A DNA stretch of 64,000 nucleotides, from the NCBI RefSeq assembly GCF_000585375.1, contig NZ_KK073874.1:8901913-8965912 (forward strand). Direction: 5' to 3'. Every line of letters begins with the position of its first letter. Positions within the stretch are counted from its first letter, which is position 1. The DNA comes from Cryptosporangium arvum DSM 44712. Its GTDB lineage: Bacteria; Actinomycetota; Actinomycetes; Mycobacteriales; Cryptosporangiaceae. The position numbers were made by a program, and so were the translations under genes. The notes below the pieces were generated by a model. That model was given only the letters and a program-made list of their open reading frames with translations. It was not told the origin of the DNA and ran no database searches. This document shows, piece after piece, positions 39,270-47,128 of this stretch.

Positions 39270-39554
39270 ATGCGCACGGCCGCTCTGCTCACGTCGGTAC
39301 TGACCGCCGCCGCGCTGGTCACGGCGGCCCCGGCGGCCCAGGCCACCGAGCACGTCGCGCTCGACTTCCTCGGCAGTGAGGGCGAGCGCGCGCTGCCGAG
39401 CACGATCGGCAACCCGTGGATCCGCATCGCGTCCCGGGAGGGTGCGTACCGCGGTGAGGTGAGACTGCCGACGCACTTCACGATGAGCTCCGAGCCGACA
39501 GGCCCGCGGTCTCGCGTCACCGAATTCGCGGCGTTTGCGATCTCCGGTGTCTGA
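39270..39554 (+). CDS. Small secreted protein
   Basis: The 94-residue product begins with a signal peptide, MRTAALLTSVLTAAALVTAA, with likely cleavage after AQA at about residue 25. The mature part of about 70 residues has no recognised domain. Start follows a GGGGAAGGA ribosome site. Its stop overlaps the start of the next gene (GTGTCTGA). Confidence 0.7.
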   Translation: MRTAALLTSVLTAAALVTAAPAAQATEHVALDFLGSEGERALPSTIGNPWIRIASREGAYRGEVRLPTHFTMSSEPTGPRSRVTEFAAFAISGV

Positions 39555-40182
39555 CCTCCCGCTGCCGATCCGCTCCCGGGGGACGGTGCCCATGCCCGTC
39601 GCGGCGTGCCTCGTCAGCGCGACCGCGCCGCTGCTCCTGTTCGCCTGGTCCGAGACCGACGCGATCGTCGCCGCGGTGGTGGTGTTCGGGTTGTTACTGC
39701 TCGGCCCGGACGTGATCGACCGGCGTCTGGCCGACTTCGACCGCGCCGACCGGCTCGCCGACGCCTGGGTGCGCGGCGAACCGGGCGCCGACGAGGTCGA
39801 GCTGCTGGTCCACGGCCCGGACCGGGTGGCTGACCCGGACCGCGCGTGGCGGTCGCTGGTCCGCGCCGGACTACTGCGCCGCCGCTCCACCCACTCGGAA
39901 CTGCCCGCGGTCTACGCCGGTGCGCTCCTGGGCGGCGGCTTCGGGCTCGTCAGCGTCGTGGCGGTCGTGGTGATCGACGCGATCCGCGTGCAGTCACCGT
40001 CGCTTGCGGCGTTATCGGTCGCCGGCGTCATGCTGGTGTTCGCCGGGGTCCAGTTCGTCGCACGGTGGGCCGCCGCCCGGGCCGGCGAGCGACTGGCCTG
40101 GTTGGACGTCGACGATCCCCGGACGCTCGCCGGCCGCCGGGCGCTGCACCTGCTCGCGGCGAGGAGGCACCGTCCTCACTGA
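39547..40182 (+). CDS. Membrane protein, TIGR04222-like
   Basis: Taking GTG 39547, the protein has 211 residues with a helix pair at the N-terminus (MPVAACLVSATAPLLLFAWS, AIVAAVVVFGLLLLGPDVID) and another later (YAGALLGGGFGLVSVVAVVV, ALSVAGVMLVFAGVQFVARW). The cytoplasmic loop DRADRLADAWVRGEPGADEV resembles TIGR04222-type proteins, but this is only a weak match. It overlaps the secreted-protein gene and the opposite TetR gene by a few bases. Confidence 0.7.
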   Translation: MSDLPLPIRSRGTVPMPVAACLVSATAPLLLFAWSETDAIVAAVVVFGLLLLGPDVIDRRLADFDRADRLADAWVRGEPGADEVELLVHGPDRVADPDRAWRSLVRAGLLRRRSTHSELPAVYAGALLGGGFGLVSVVAVVVIDAIRVQSPSLAALSVAGVMLVFAGVQFVARWAAARAGERLAWLDVDDPRTLAGRRALHLLAARRHRPH

Positions 40183-40829
40183 CCGGCGATCCCGTTCAGG
40201 ACGCAGGTGAGCCCGCGCTCGAACCGGTCGTCCGGCCCGAAGTCCTCGGCCTCGCGCATCATCCGGCGCAGACGCGGATAGCCGTCGATGACCTGCTCGA
40301 GGTACGGCGCCACCTCGGCGCGCCACTCGGGCTCGCTGAGCCCGGCCCGCTGGGATTCGGCCGTCTCCCGGGCCACCGCCCCGAGCACGTAGGCCAGCAG
40401 CGTCTCGACCGCGCTGCTCGCCGACGTCGGGTCCTCGGTGAGCCCGGCGACGGCGGCGAGCGCGTGCTCGTGGTGGCTGAGCGCGTTCGGGCCGATCGCG
40501 GGACGCCCGGCGAGTTCGATCCCCAGCCAGGGATGGCGGCGGAGCAACGCACGGCGGTTGCGGGCGAGCGCGGCCAGGTCCGCCCGCCAGTCGCCGGTGG
40601 CCGGCGCCGGGATCGCTTCGCCGAGAACGGCGTCGACCATGCGCTCGACGATCTCTTCCCGGCTCTCGACGATCCGGTAGAGCGACGCCGTTCCGGAGCG
40701 CAGCGCGGTGGCGACCCGGCGCATCGAGACCGCCGGGAGCCCTTCGGCGTCGGCGATCACGATCGCGGCGTCGACGACCTCGGGCAGGCCGGGCGCACGA
40801 GCCGGGGTCGGTTTGGACCAGGTGAGCAT
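40176..40829 (-). CDS. TetR family regulator
   Basis: ATG 40829 gives 217 residues: LPEVVDAAIVIADAEGLPAV, SMRRVATALRSGTASLYRIV. The second half, WRADLAALARNRRALLRRHP, has the typical TetR_C layout. It faces a SnoaL-like gene 35 bp away; two tandem palindromes fill the gap and are the obvious operators. Confidence 0.92.
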   Translation of the reverse strand: MLTWSKPTPARAPGLPEVVDAAIVIADAEGLPAVSMRRVATALRSGTASLYRIVESREEIVERMVDAVLGEAIPAPATGDWRADLAALARNRRALLRRHPWLGIELAGRPAIGPNALSHHEHALAAVAGLTEDPTSASSAVETLLAYVLGAVARETAESQRAGLSEPEWRAEVAPYLEQVIDGYPRLRRMMREAEDFGPDDRFERGLTCVLNGIAGQ

Positions 40830-40865
40830 GGCTACAGTGTAGCCAATATGGTTACAGTGTATCCA
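40829..40865. promoter_or_regulatory. Two tandem TetR operators
   Basis: TGGCTACAGTGTAGCCA (40829-40845) is a perfect palindrome around a 3-base centre; TGGTTACAGTGTATCCA (40849-40865) is its near copy. They are 20 bp apart, on the same helix face, and span both divergent start codons. Confidence 0.82.
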
Positions 40866-41299
40866 TGGAGACACTCATCGACCGTTACTTCGCCGCGGTG
40901 GACGACAAACGCCTGGACGCCGAGACCGTGGCCGCGACCTTCGCCCCCGATGGCCTGATCCGCCGTCCGGACGGCTTCGAACTGGTCGGCCACGACGTGA
41001 TCCTCGCCGAGCAGAACCAGAGCTTCGCCCGGTTCCGGGCGACCCATCACATGTTCACGAACTGCCTGGTGGATCAGGACGACGACACCGCCCGGCTACG
41101 CACGAACATGCAGGCCGTGCACATCTGGGACCCCGAGCGGAACGATCCGCTCGAGCTCGACACGCACTTCGTCGGCGGTGGGGTGCTGACCGCGGTCGCC
41201 GTCCGCACGCCCGACGGCTGGCGTCTGCGCGAGATGGGCATGCGCCTGGTCTGGCGCACCGGCTCGGTCCTGCCGATGCTCAAGGGCCTACGTCACTAA
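40865..41299 (+). CDS. SnoaL-like protein under TetR control
   Basis: The 144-residue protein is NTF2-like: IDRYFAAVDDKRLDAETVAA, TFAPDGLIRRPDGFELVGHD, THHMFTNCLVDQDDDTARLR. The His/Asn and Asp placement resembles SnoaL-like isomerases or dehydratases, but the substrate is unknown. The mRNA is probably leaderless or nearly so because operators reach the start codon. Confidence 0.87.
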   Translation: METLIDRYFAAVDDKRLDAETVAATFAPDGLIRRPDGFELVGHDVILAEQNQSFARFRATHHMFTNCLVDQDDDTARLRTNMQAVHIWDPERNDPLELDTHFVGGGVLTAVAVRTPDGWRLREMGMRLVWRTGSVLPMLKGLRH

Positions 41300-41335
41300 C
41301 CGGACGCACCTGTCCACTTGTCTAGAATCGGGGAG

Positions 41336-41953
41336 GTGACCGACCCGCTTCCGCCCTCGTTGCGGTCCGACGCCCGCGACAACCGCGAGCGAATCCTCGA
41401 CGTGGCCCGCGCCGTGTTCGCCACCGAGGGCCTCGACGTCCCGATGCGCGAGATCGCCCGGCGGGCCGGCGTGGGGCCGGCCACGCTCTACCGCCGCTTC
41501 CCCACCAAGGAGTCGCTGGTCACTGAAGCGTTCGACCAGCAGATGCGCGCCTGCGCGACGATCGTCGACGAGGGCGCCGCCGACCCGGATCCCTGGCGCG
41601 GCTTCTGCACGGTGATCGAGCGCGTCTGCGATCTGCACGCCCGGGACCGGGGTTTCACCGCAGCCTTCATGTCGGCTTACCCCCGCGCGATCGACTTCGG
41701 CCGGAACCGCGCCTCCGTGCTGACCACGATGGCTGGGCTGGCTCGGAGGGCCAAGGACACCGGCCACCTGCGCCGGGACTTCGTGATCGACGACCTGGTG
41801 CTCGTGCTGATGGCCAACGGCGGCATCCAGGCGAAATCCGCAGCCGCTCGGATCGCGGCGTCCCGACGCTTCGCCGCCCTGGCGATCCAGGCCTTCCGGG
41901 CCTCCCCCGGCGCCGCACCACTCCCGCCGGTAGCGCAGCTTCCGATCGGCTAG
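41336..41953 (+). CDS. TetR family regulator
   Basis: GTG 41336 gives 205 residues: NRERILDVARAVFATEGLDV, PMREIARRAGVGPATLYRRF, PTKESLVTEAFDQQMRACAT. The C-terminal half fits TetR_C-type SbtR domains. TAGAAT (41323-41328) immediately upstream is a good -10 element; a start at or just before the GTG suggests a leaderless transcript. Confidence 0.9.
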   Translation: MTDPLPPSLRSDARDNRERILDVARAVFATEGLDVPMREIARRAGVGPATLYRRFPTKESLVTEAFDQQMRACATIVDEGAADPDPWRGFCTVIERVCDLHARDRGFTAAFMSAYPRAIDFGRNRASVLTTMAGLARRAKDTGHLRRDFVIDDLVLVLMANGGIQAKSAAARIAASRRFAALAIQAFRASPGAAPLPPVAQLPIG

Positions 41954-41956
41954 AAG

Positions 41957-41990
41957 CTGTGCGCCACATGGTACTGTGCGCCACATGGTA
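41957..41990. repeat. 17-bp perfect tandem repeat over PadR start
   Basis: CTGTGCGCCACATGGTA occurs twice, back to back (41957-41973, 41974-41990). Each copy contains the palindrome TGTGCGCCACA. The second copy contains the PadR start codon (41985); the first contains an out-of-frame ATG at 41968 that opens a seven-codon ORF ending at 41991. Probable PadR autoregulatory site. Confidence 0.8.
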
Positions 41991-42326
41991 AGCGACGTCT
42001 TCGACAAGCTCGAACAGGAGCTTCGCCGGGGCGTCGTCGTGCTGGCGGTGCTTTCCCAGCTGCGCGAACTGCGCTACGGCTACGAGCTGCGCCAGTCACT
42101 GGCCGGCCGGGGCCTGACGATCGAGGAGGGCACGCTCTACCCGCTCCTGCGCCGGCTCGAGTCGCAGGGCGTGCTGAGCAGCGAGTGGCGTACGGCCGAC
42201 GGCAAGCCGCGCCGGTACTACGTGCTCAACCCCGAGGGCCAGGCGCTGTTCGAGCGCCTCACGAGTTCGTGGCACGGCCTCAACACGGCAATGGGGCATC
42301 TCTTGGAGAGCGAGACGACGCCATGA
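41985..42326 (+). CDS. PadR family regulator
   Basis: The 113-residue protein has LEQELRRGVVVLAVLSQLRE, YGYELRQSLAGRGLTIEEGT, LYPLLRRLESQGVLSSEWRT and RRYYVLNPEGQALFERLTSS: a complete PadR winged helix and dimer helix. Its stop overlaps the membrane protein ATG (ATGA). It represents the second PadR-membrane pair of the window. Confidence 0.94.
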   Translation: MVSDVFDKLEQELRRGVVVLAVLSQLRELRYGYELRQSLAGRGLTIEEGTLYPLLRRLESQGVLSSEWRTADGKPRRYYVLNPEGQALFERLTSSWHGLNTAMGHLLESETTP

Positions 42327-43153
42327 CCGGAACCGAGCTGATCGACAGGTACGTCGCCGACGTGGTCCGGCTCCTGCCGCGGCGGCAGCGGCGCGACGTC
42401 GCGATCGAGTTGCGCGAGCTGCTGTCCGAGGAGGTCGGGGAGGGCGACGCGCGCGAGCTGCTCCGGCGCTTCGGGCACCCCACCGAGGTCGCGGCGCGCT
42501 ACGGGCAACCGGTCGCGCTCATCGACCCGGTGGACACCCGCCGTTTCCTGACGCTCGCGATCGGCGGGACGGTGGTCCTCCACGCCGCCGCTTACCTGAA
42601 CGACCTGATCACGCCGTCCGGCAACGCCGCGGAGACGGCCTGGCCGCTGGTGTTCGGCTGGCTGGGGCTGCTGTTCGTCGGGTTCGCGCTGCTGGCCTGG
42701 CGGCGTCGGCGGCGCGCGTCGGCACCGGAGTGGAAGCCGGCGCCGGCACCGAGCGACCGGGTCAACCGGGTCGGGCGCAGTGCGGGCATCGTGTTCTTCG
42801 TCGCCGGAACGGCCACGCTGGTGACGCTGGACAGCGGCCCGTTCGCCCGCGACGCGGAGTTCCTGCGCGTGCGCGGCCCGATCGTGCTGGCCCTGCTGAT
42901 CAGCGGCATCGTGCTGCAGATACTGGTGGTGGCGGCCGGGCGATGGCGCCAGGGGCTACGCACCGCCGACGCCGTGCACAGCGTCGTGACCTGTGGGGTG
43001 TTGACCTGGGTGATCGGAAGCGGACCGGTCTTCACCGCGGTGCCGACCGACCAGACCGCGAAGGCCGCGTGCGCGATCGTCGTTCTCGTCAGCCTGATCG
43101 ACCTCGTGGTCCGGTCGCACCGTCTGAGCGTGGCGTCCGCGCTCCGGCCCTAG
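42323..43153 (+). CDS. HAAS-type membrane protein of PadR module
   Basis: The 276-residue protein starts TGTELIDRYVADVVRLLPRR, an HAAS-like helical domain with GDARELLRRFGHPTEVAARY. Six hydrophobic helices follow. Such proteins co-occur with PadR regulators in bacteria; the pairing is thought to be regulatory. Its TAG stop lies in the CTAG target site of the IS5 element, which leaves the gene intact. Confidence 0.85.
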   Translation: MTGTELIDRYVADVVRLLPRRQRRDVAIELRELLSEEVGEGDARELLRRFGHPTEVAARYGQPVALIDPVDTRRFLTLAIGGTVVLHAAAYLNDLITPSGNAAETAWPLVFGWLGLLFVGFALLAWRRRRRASAPEWKPAPAPSDRVNRVGRSAGIVFFVAGTATLVTLDSGPFARDAEFLRVRGPIVLALLISGIVLQILVVAAGRWRQGLRTADAVHSVVTCGVLTWVIGSGPVFTAVPTDQTAKAACAIVVLVSLIDLVVRSHRLSVASALRP

Positions 43154-43168
43154 GGCCTGTCCTCAAAG
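43154..43168. repeat. IS5 left terminal inverted repeat
   Basis: GGCCTGTCCTCAAAG; the exact reverse complement occurs at 44087-44101. Confidence 0.9.
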
Positions 43169-43686
43169 CCAGAGGGTGAGGGTCGCGAGGTCGATCATGC
43201 CTTGGTAGGACAGGGCGGTCTTGTCGTAGCGGGTGGCGATCGCGCGGAACTGTTTGAGCTGGTTGAAGCAGCGTTCGACGATGTTGCGGCGGCGGTAGGT
43301 GGCCTTGTCGAAGGCGGGTGGTCTGCCGCCGGTTCGGCCGCGGCGCTGCCGGTTGGCTTGCTGGTCACGGCGTTCGGGAATCGTGGCCGGGATGCGGCGG
43401 CGCCGCAGGTATTCGCGGATCGCGCGGCTGGAGTAGCCCTTGTCGGCCAGCACCCGGGCCGGTCTGGTGGTGGTCCGGCCCGGACCTGGCCGGGGGAACG
43501 ACACGCCGGTCATGACGTGCTCGAAGACGGTGCAGTCGTTGACGTTCCCGCCGGTCAAGACCACCGACAGCGGCCGGCCGTGTCCGTCGCAGGCCAGATG
43601 CAGCTTCGTCGAGGGGCCGCCGCGGGACCGGCCGATGGCATGATCACCTGGCTCGGTCTGCCCGCCGTCCGGCCGGCAGGCCCCCC
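43163..43686 (-). CDS. IS5 transposase, 3' frame
   Basis: The second frame contains GDHAIGRSRGGPSTKLHLAC, the second catalytic Asp in RVLADKGYSSRAIREYLRRR and the Glu in RNIVERCFNQLKQFRAIATR. It has no convincing start of its own. Expression needs +1 frameshifting at the G6 run, or the copy is inactivated by one extra G. The fused product would be about 292 residues, normal for IS5. Confidence 0.88.
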
Positions 43687-44042
43687 GCGCCCGGCCGGGG
43701 CCGGCGCGCTCCGGCTGCGTGCTGATGAGCTCGCACGATGCTGGAATCGATCGACACCTCACGGTCGAGTTCGTCGATCGCCTCGGCGATCACCCGCACC
43801 TGCTGCACCAGCAGCGTCAGGGTGCCGTTACGCGACCACCGCCAGAAGCGGTTATAGACGGTCTTCCACGGCCCATAACGCTCCGGCAGATCCCGCCACG
43901 CCACCCCGGTCTTGGCTTTGAACAACATCCCGTTGATCACCCGCCGGTCGTCCACCCGCGGCCGACCAGCCGCACCCGAAACCGGTAGCAACGCAGCAAT
44001 CGCCTGCCACTGCTCATCAGTCAGCTCATGCCTACGCACCAC
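43644..44042 (-). CDS. IS5 transposase, 5' frame
   Basis: The frame starts MVRRHELTDEQWQAIAALLP, with RRVINGMLFKAKTGVAWRDL, PERYGPWKTVYNRFWRWSRN and the first catalytic Asp in REVSIDSSIVRAHQH. The frame then leaves homology after a run of six G (43686-43681 read on the minus strand) and stops at 43644. A +1 shift at the G run joins it to the second frame. Confidence 0.88.
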   Translation of the reverse strand: MVRRHELTDEQWQAIAALLPVSGAAGRPRVDDRRVINGMLFKAKTGVAWRDLPERYGPWKTVYNRFWRWSRNGTLTLLVQQVRVIAEAIDELDREVSIDSSIVRAHQHAAGARRPRPGAGGLPAGRRADRAR

Positions 44043-44086
44043 AAACCGACATCCAACCAGCCAGCACCACTACTCAGCAGCACCCA

Positions 44087-44101
44087 CTTTGAGGACAGGC
44101 C
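44087..44101. repeat. IS5 right terminal inverted repeat
   Basis: CTTTGAGGACAGGCC, exact complement of the left end. Beyond these 15 bases the two ends differ. Confidence 0.9.
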
Positions 44102-44854
44102 CTAGGGCGCGACGCGGCGGTAACAGCGGGTGGCCCAGGTCAGCGTCACCACCGTCAGCGCGCCGACCACCAGCACACCGACCCCCACCCGGGAGAAGTC
44201 CACCACCCCGTCCGACAGCGCCCGCGACGCCTGCACGGCGTAGTACAGCGGATCGGCGTAGGCGAGGCCACGCAGCCAGCCGGGCGCCAGGGAGAGCGGC
44301 AACAGCACGCCGGAGAGCAGCGTCAACGGCAACTGCAAACCGGTGACGACGGCCGCGAGCCCGCCGATGTCGCGGAAGATCAGCCCGAGCGCGCTCGACC
44401 ACGCCGACGTCGTCGCGGTCACCAGGCACAGCAGCGCCAGCAGCCCGATCACGCCCGGGACCGAGGGGTCGTAGCCGAACGGCACCGCGATCAGCACGAC
44501 GATCGTCGCCGGCAGCAGGAACGCGACGACGTCACGCAGCACCCCGCCGATCAGCAGCGCGAACCGGCTCGCCGGCGTCACGCGGAGCCTCTCCACCACG
44601 CCGGTCTGCAGTTCGGCGATCACACCCCAGCCGGCGCCCATCCCGGAGCTGAACGCCAGCAGCGCCAGCAACCCCGGCAGGAACACGTCGAGCACCTCGC
44701 CACGCGGGAACGCCGGGCCGCCGGCCAGCCGGGTCAGCAGCGGAGCGAACAGAAGGAGGTACAGCAGCGGCGTGGTCAGTCCGCTGATCACCCACACCGG
44801 CTGCCGGATCGTCTCGAGCATCTTGCGCCACCAGAGCAGTCCGACGGCGCTCAT
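44102..44854 (-). CDS. ABC-2 permease, DrrB-like
   Basis: The 250-residue protein starts MSAVGLLWWRKMLETIRQPV and has six helices, with FLPGLLALLAFSSGMGAGWG and the ELQTGVVERLRVTPASRFAL loop typical of DrrB-type exporters. It overlaps the ATPase stop (ATGA). Its TAG lies in the right CTAG duplication of the IS element, so it remains full-length. Confidence 0.92.
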   Translation of the reverse strand: MSAVGLLWWRKMLETIRQPVWVISGLTTPLLYLLLFAPLLTRLAGGPAFPRGEVLDVFLPGLLALLAFSSGMGAGWGVIAELQTGVVERLRVTPASRFALLIGGVLRDVVAFLLPATIVVLIAVPFGYDPSVPGVIGLLALLCLVTATTSAWSSALGLIFRDIGGLAAVVTGLQLPLTLLSGVLLPLSLAPGWLRGLAYADPLYYAVQASRALSDGVVDFSRVGVGVLVVGALTVVTLTWATRCYRRVAP

Positions 44855-45792
44855 GCGGCGTCCCGCAGCGCGCGCCCGGTGACCCGCAGGAACACCTCGT
44901 CCAACGACGGCTCCACGAGCGCCAGCGCCGCCAGTTCGACCCCGGCGCCGCCCAGCACGTCGAGCAGCTTCGGCACCGCGGCGGGCCCGTCCGGCACCGA
45001 CAGCCGCAGCGCGTCGCCGTCGAGGACGACGTCACGCACGAACGGCTGCGCGTCCAGCAGCGTTCGGACGGCGGGGACGTCACCGCGCGGCCGCAGCGTG
45101 ACCGTGTCACCGGCCAGCTGCGACTTCAACGCCCGTGGTGAGCCCTCGGTGACCACCCGCCCGGCGTCGACGATCGCCAGCCGGTCGGCGAGCGCGTCCG
45201 CCTCCTCCAGGTAGTGCGTGGTCAGCACGATCGTCGTGCCGTCGGCACGCAGAGCACGCAACTGGTCCCACAGGTTGGCCCGGTTCTGCGGGTCCAGGCC
45301 GGTGGTCGGCTCGTCCAGGAACAGCACCTGCGGACGATGGGCGAGCCCCAACGCGATCTCGAGGCGCCGACGCTGGCCGCCCGAGTAGGTGCTGACCCGG
45401 CGATCGACGAACGAGCCGAGCGCCAGCGCCTCGATCAGCTCGTCGCCGCGGCGCCGCGCGTCGGTTTTCGACGCCCCGTACAGCCGGCCCTGCAGCAGCA
45501 GGTTCTCCCGGCCGGTCGCCGGGAGGTCGGCCCCGCCGATCTGCCCGACGTAGCCGATCCGGCGGCGTACGGCACGCGGGTCGCGAGCGACGTCGGCACC
45601 GGCGACGACGGCGGTACCGGCGTCGATCGGCAGCAGCGTGGTGAGCAGACGCAGCGTCGTGGTCTTGCCGGCGCCGTTCGGGCCGAGCAACCCGAACAGC
45701 TCTCCGGCGGCGACGCGGAGATCGAGACCACGAACGGCCTCCACTCCGGGGAACGACTTGCGTAAGTCCTGAACTTCGATGACGTCAGCCAT
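44851..45792 (-). CDS. ABC transporter ATPase, DrrA-like
   Basis: From ATG 45792 the protein has 313 residues: ADVIEVQDLRKSFPGVEAVR, Walker A GLLGPNGAGKTTTLRLLTTL, signature VSTYSGGQRRRLEIALGLAH, Walker B VLFLDEPTTGLDPQNRANLW and the H-loop TTHYLEEADALADRLAIVD. The C-terminal DUF4162-type domain completes the DrrA layout, associated with daunorubicin-type drug export. A divergent TetR gene probably regulates the pair. Confidence 0.94.
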   Translation of the reverse strand: MADVIEVQDLRKSFPGVEAVRGLDLRVAAGELFGLLGPNGAGKTTTLRLLTTLLPIDAGTAVVAGADVARDPRAVRRRIGYVGQIGGADLPATGRENLLLQGRLYGASKTDARRRGDELIEALALGSFVDRRVSTYSGGQRRRLEIALGLAHRPQVLFLDEPTTGLDPQNRANLWDQLRALRADGTTIVLTTHYLEEADALADRLAIVDAGRVVTEGSPRALKSQLAGDTVTLRPRGDVPAVRTLLDAQPFVRDVVLDGDALRLSVPDGPAAVPKLLDVLGGAGVELAALALVEPSLDEVFLRVTGRALRDAA

Positions 45793-45826
45793 GCGAGCAA
45801 CTATCAATCGACTATGGAACTTTGTC

Positions 45827-45842
45827 AATCAACTAGTTGATT
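45827..45842. promoter_or_regulatory. TetR operator
   Basis: AATCAACTAGTTGATT is a perfect 16-bp palindrome between the divergent DrrA-like and TetR genes, in a locally AT-rich 72-bp gap; a partial copy ATCAATCGA is nearby at 45803-45811. Confidence 0.82.
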
Positions 45843-45864
45843 AGACGCCGCTTAGGATGGCACC

Positions 45865-46449
45865 GTGCCTCGCCGTTCCCCCGATCCCGAAGAGCGTCAG
45901 CGCGACGCCGACCGGTCGCGTGAACGCCTGCTCGCCGCTGCGGCCGACGAGTTCGCCGCCGCCGGGTACGCCGGTGCGCGGGTGAGTTCGATCGCTTCGC
46001 GCGCCGGGCTGAACCCGCAGCTGATCAGCTACTACTTCGGCGGCAAGGCCGGGCTCTACCGAGCGCTCGGCGAGCGCTGGCTGGCGTTCGAGCAGGAGCT
46101 CGAGCCCGATTCGAAGGACCTGCCGGAACTCATCTCCGCCTACACCCGTACGGCGCTGGAGGATCCGCGCGGCGCGCGGCTACTGCTCTGGAACGGCCTC
46201 ACCGACACCGACGAGGACACGTCCCCCCAGCCCGACGACGCCGAGGCGATGACGAAGCGGCAGCAAGCCGGCGAGATCGCCGACGACCTGGACCCCCGTC
46301 TCGTCCAGCTGGCGTTGATGGGCGCGAGCCTGGCCCCGGTCGCGCTCCCCCAGGTACTCCGCCGCCTGACCGGCGAGAACGCGGACGACCCGGAGTTCAT
46401 CGAGCGCTATCTGGAGGTGGTCCGCCGCCTGACCGAGCGCCTGGGGTGA
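45865..46449 (+). CDS. TetR family regulator
   Basis: GTG 45865 gives 194 residues: RSRERLLAAAADEFAAAGYA, GARVSSIASRAGLNPQLISY followed by YFGGKAGLYRALGERWL. YYFGGK is the hallmark of the TetR recognition helix. It faces the drug exporter operon and should repress it until a drug binds. Confidence 0.93.
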   Translation: MPRRSPDPEERQRDADRSRERLLAAAADEFAAAGYAGARVSSIASRAGLNPQLISYYFGGKAGLYRALGERWLAFEQELEPDSKDLPELISAYTRTALEDPRGARLLLWNGLTDTDEDTSPQPDDAEAMTKRQQAGEIADDLDPRLVQLALMGASLAPVALPQVLRRLTGENADDPEFIERYLEVVRRLTERLG

Positions 46450-46456
46450 ACCCGGC

Positions 46457-47128
46457 TCACGGTCGGACGGCGAAGATGTCGGCGACGGCGTGACCCCGGG
46501 CCATGCCGCGGGCCTCGTACTTCGTCACCGGACGCCACTCGGGGCGCTCGACCGGGCCGCCGTGCTCCAGTTCTAGGCCGGGCTCGGCGGTCAGCACCGC
46601 CACCATCTGCTGGGCGTAGTGCTCCCAGTCGGTGGCACAGTGCAGCCGACCGCCCGGCGCGAGCCGATCCGCTACCAGGGCCGCGAACTCGGCGTCGACC
46701 AGGCGCCGTTTGTGGTGGCGCGCCTTGGGCCACGGGTCGGGGAAGTACACCCGGATCCCGGCCAGGCTCCCCGACGGGATGCGCTGGGCCAGCAACTCGG
46801 CTCCGTCGCCGTTGAGCACCCGCACGTTGTCGAGCCCGCGTTCGTGCAGCCCACGCAGCAACGCGCCGACGCCGGGCGTGTGCACGTCGGCGGCGATCAG
46901 ATCGGTACCCGGGTCGGCCTCGGCCATCGCCAGCGTGGTGATCCCCATACCGAACCCGATCTCCAGCACCACCGGCGCGTCCCGCCCGAACAGCGTGCTC
47001 AGATCGAGGGGGCCGTCACCGTCCCCCACCGCGAACCGGTCGGCAAGCGTGCCGAGCGCGAGCCGCTGACCAGGCGTGATCCGCCCCCGGCGAAGCTTGT
47101 AGGTCGCGGGAGCGTGGTTGAGGGTCAC
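46457..47128 (-). CDS. trmB: tRNA (guanine-N7-)-methyltransferase
   Basis: The 223-residue protein has the SAM site PVVLEIGFGMGITTLAMAEA, a conserved DLIAADVHTPGVGALLRGLH, and the diagnostic YFPDPWPKARHHKRRLVDAE. TrmB adds the 7-methyl group to G46 of the tRNA variable loop. It is downstream of the NmrA-like gene with ATGA overlap. Confidence 0.96.
   Translation of the reverse strand: MTLNHAPATYKLRRGRITPGQRLALGTLADRFAVGDGDGPLDLSTLFGRDAPVVLEIGFGMGITTLAMAEADPGTDLIAADVHTPGVGALLRGLHERGLDNVRVLNGDGAELLAQRIPSGSLAGIRVYFPDPWPKARHHKRRLVDAEFAALVADRLAPGGRLHCATDWEHYAQQMVAVLTAEPGLELEHGGPVERPEWRPVTKYEARGMARGHAVADIFAVRP

Larger units (their letters stand above)
43154..44101. mobile_element. IS5-family insertion sequence
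   Basis: The element is 948 bp, with terminal inverted repeats GGCCTGTCCTCAAAG at both ends and a CTAG target duplication (43150-43153 and 44102-44105), as expected for IS5-type elements (YTAR targets). Two overlapping minus-strand frames together encode a DDE transposase. The duplicated CTAG contains the stop codons of the two flanking convergent genes. Confidence 0.93.
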
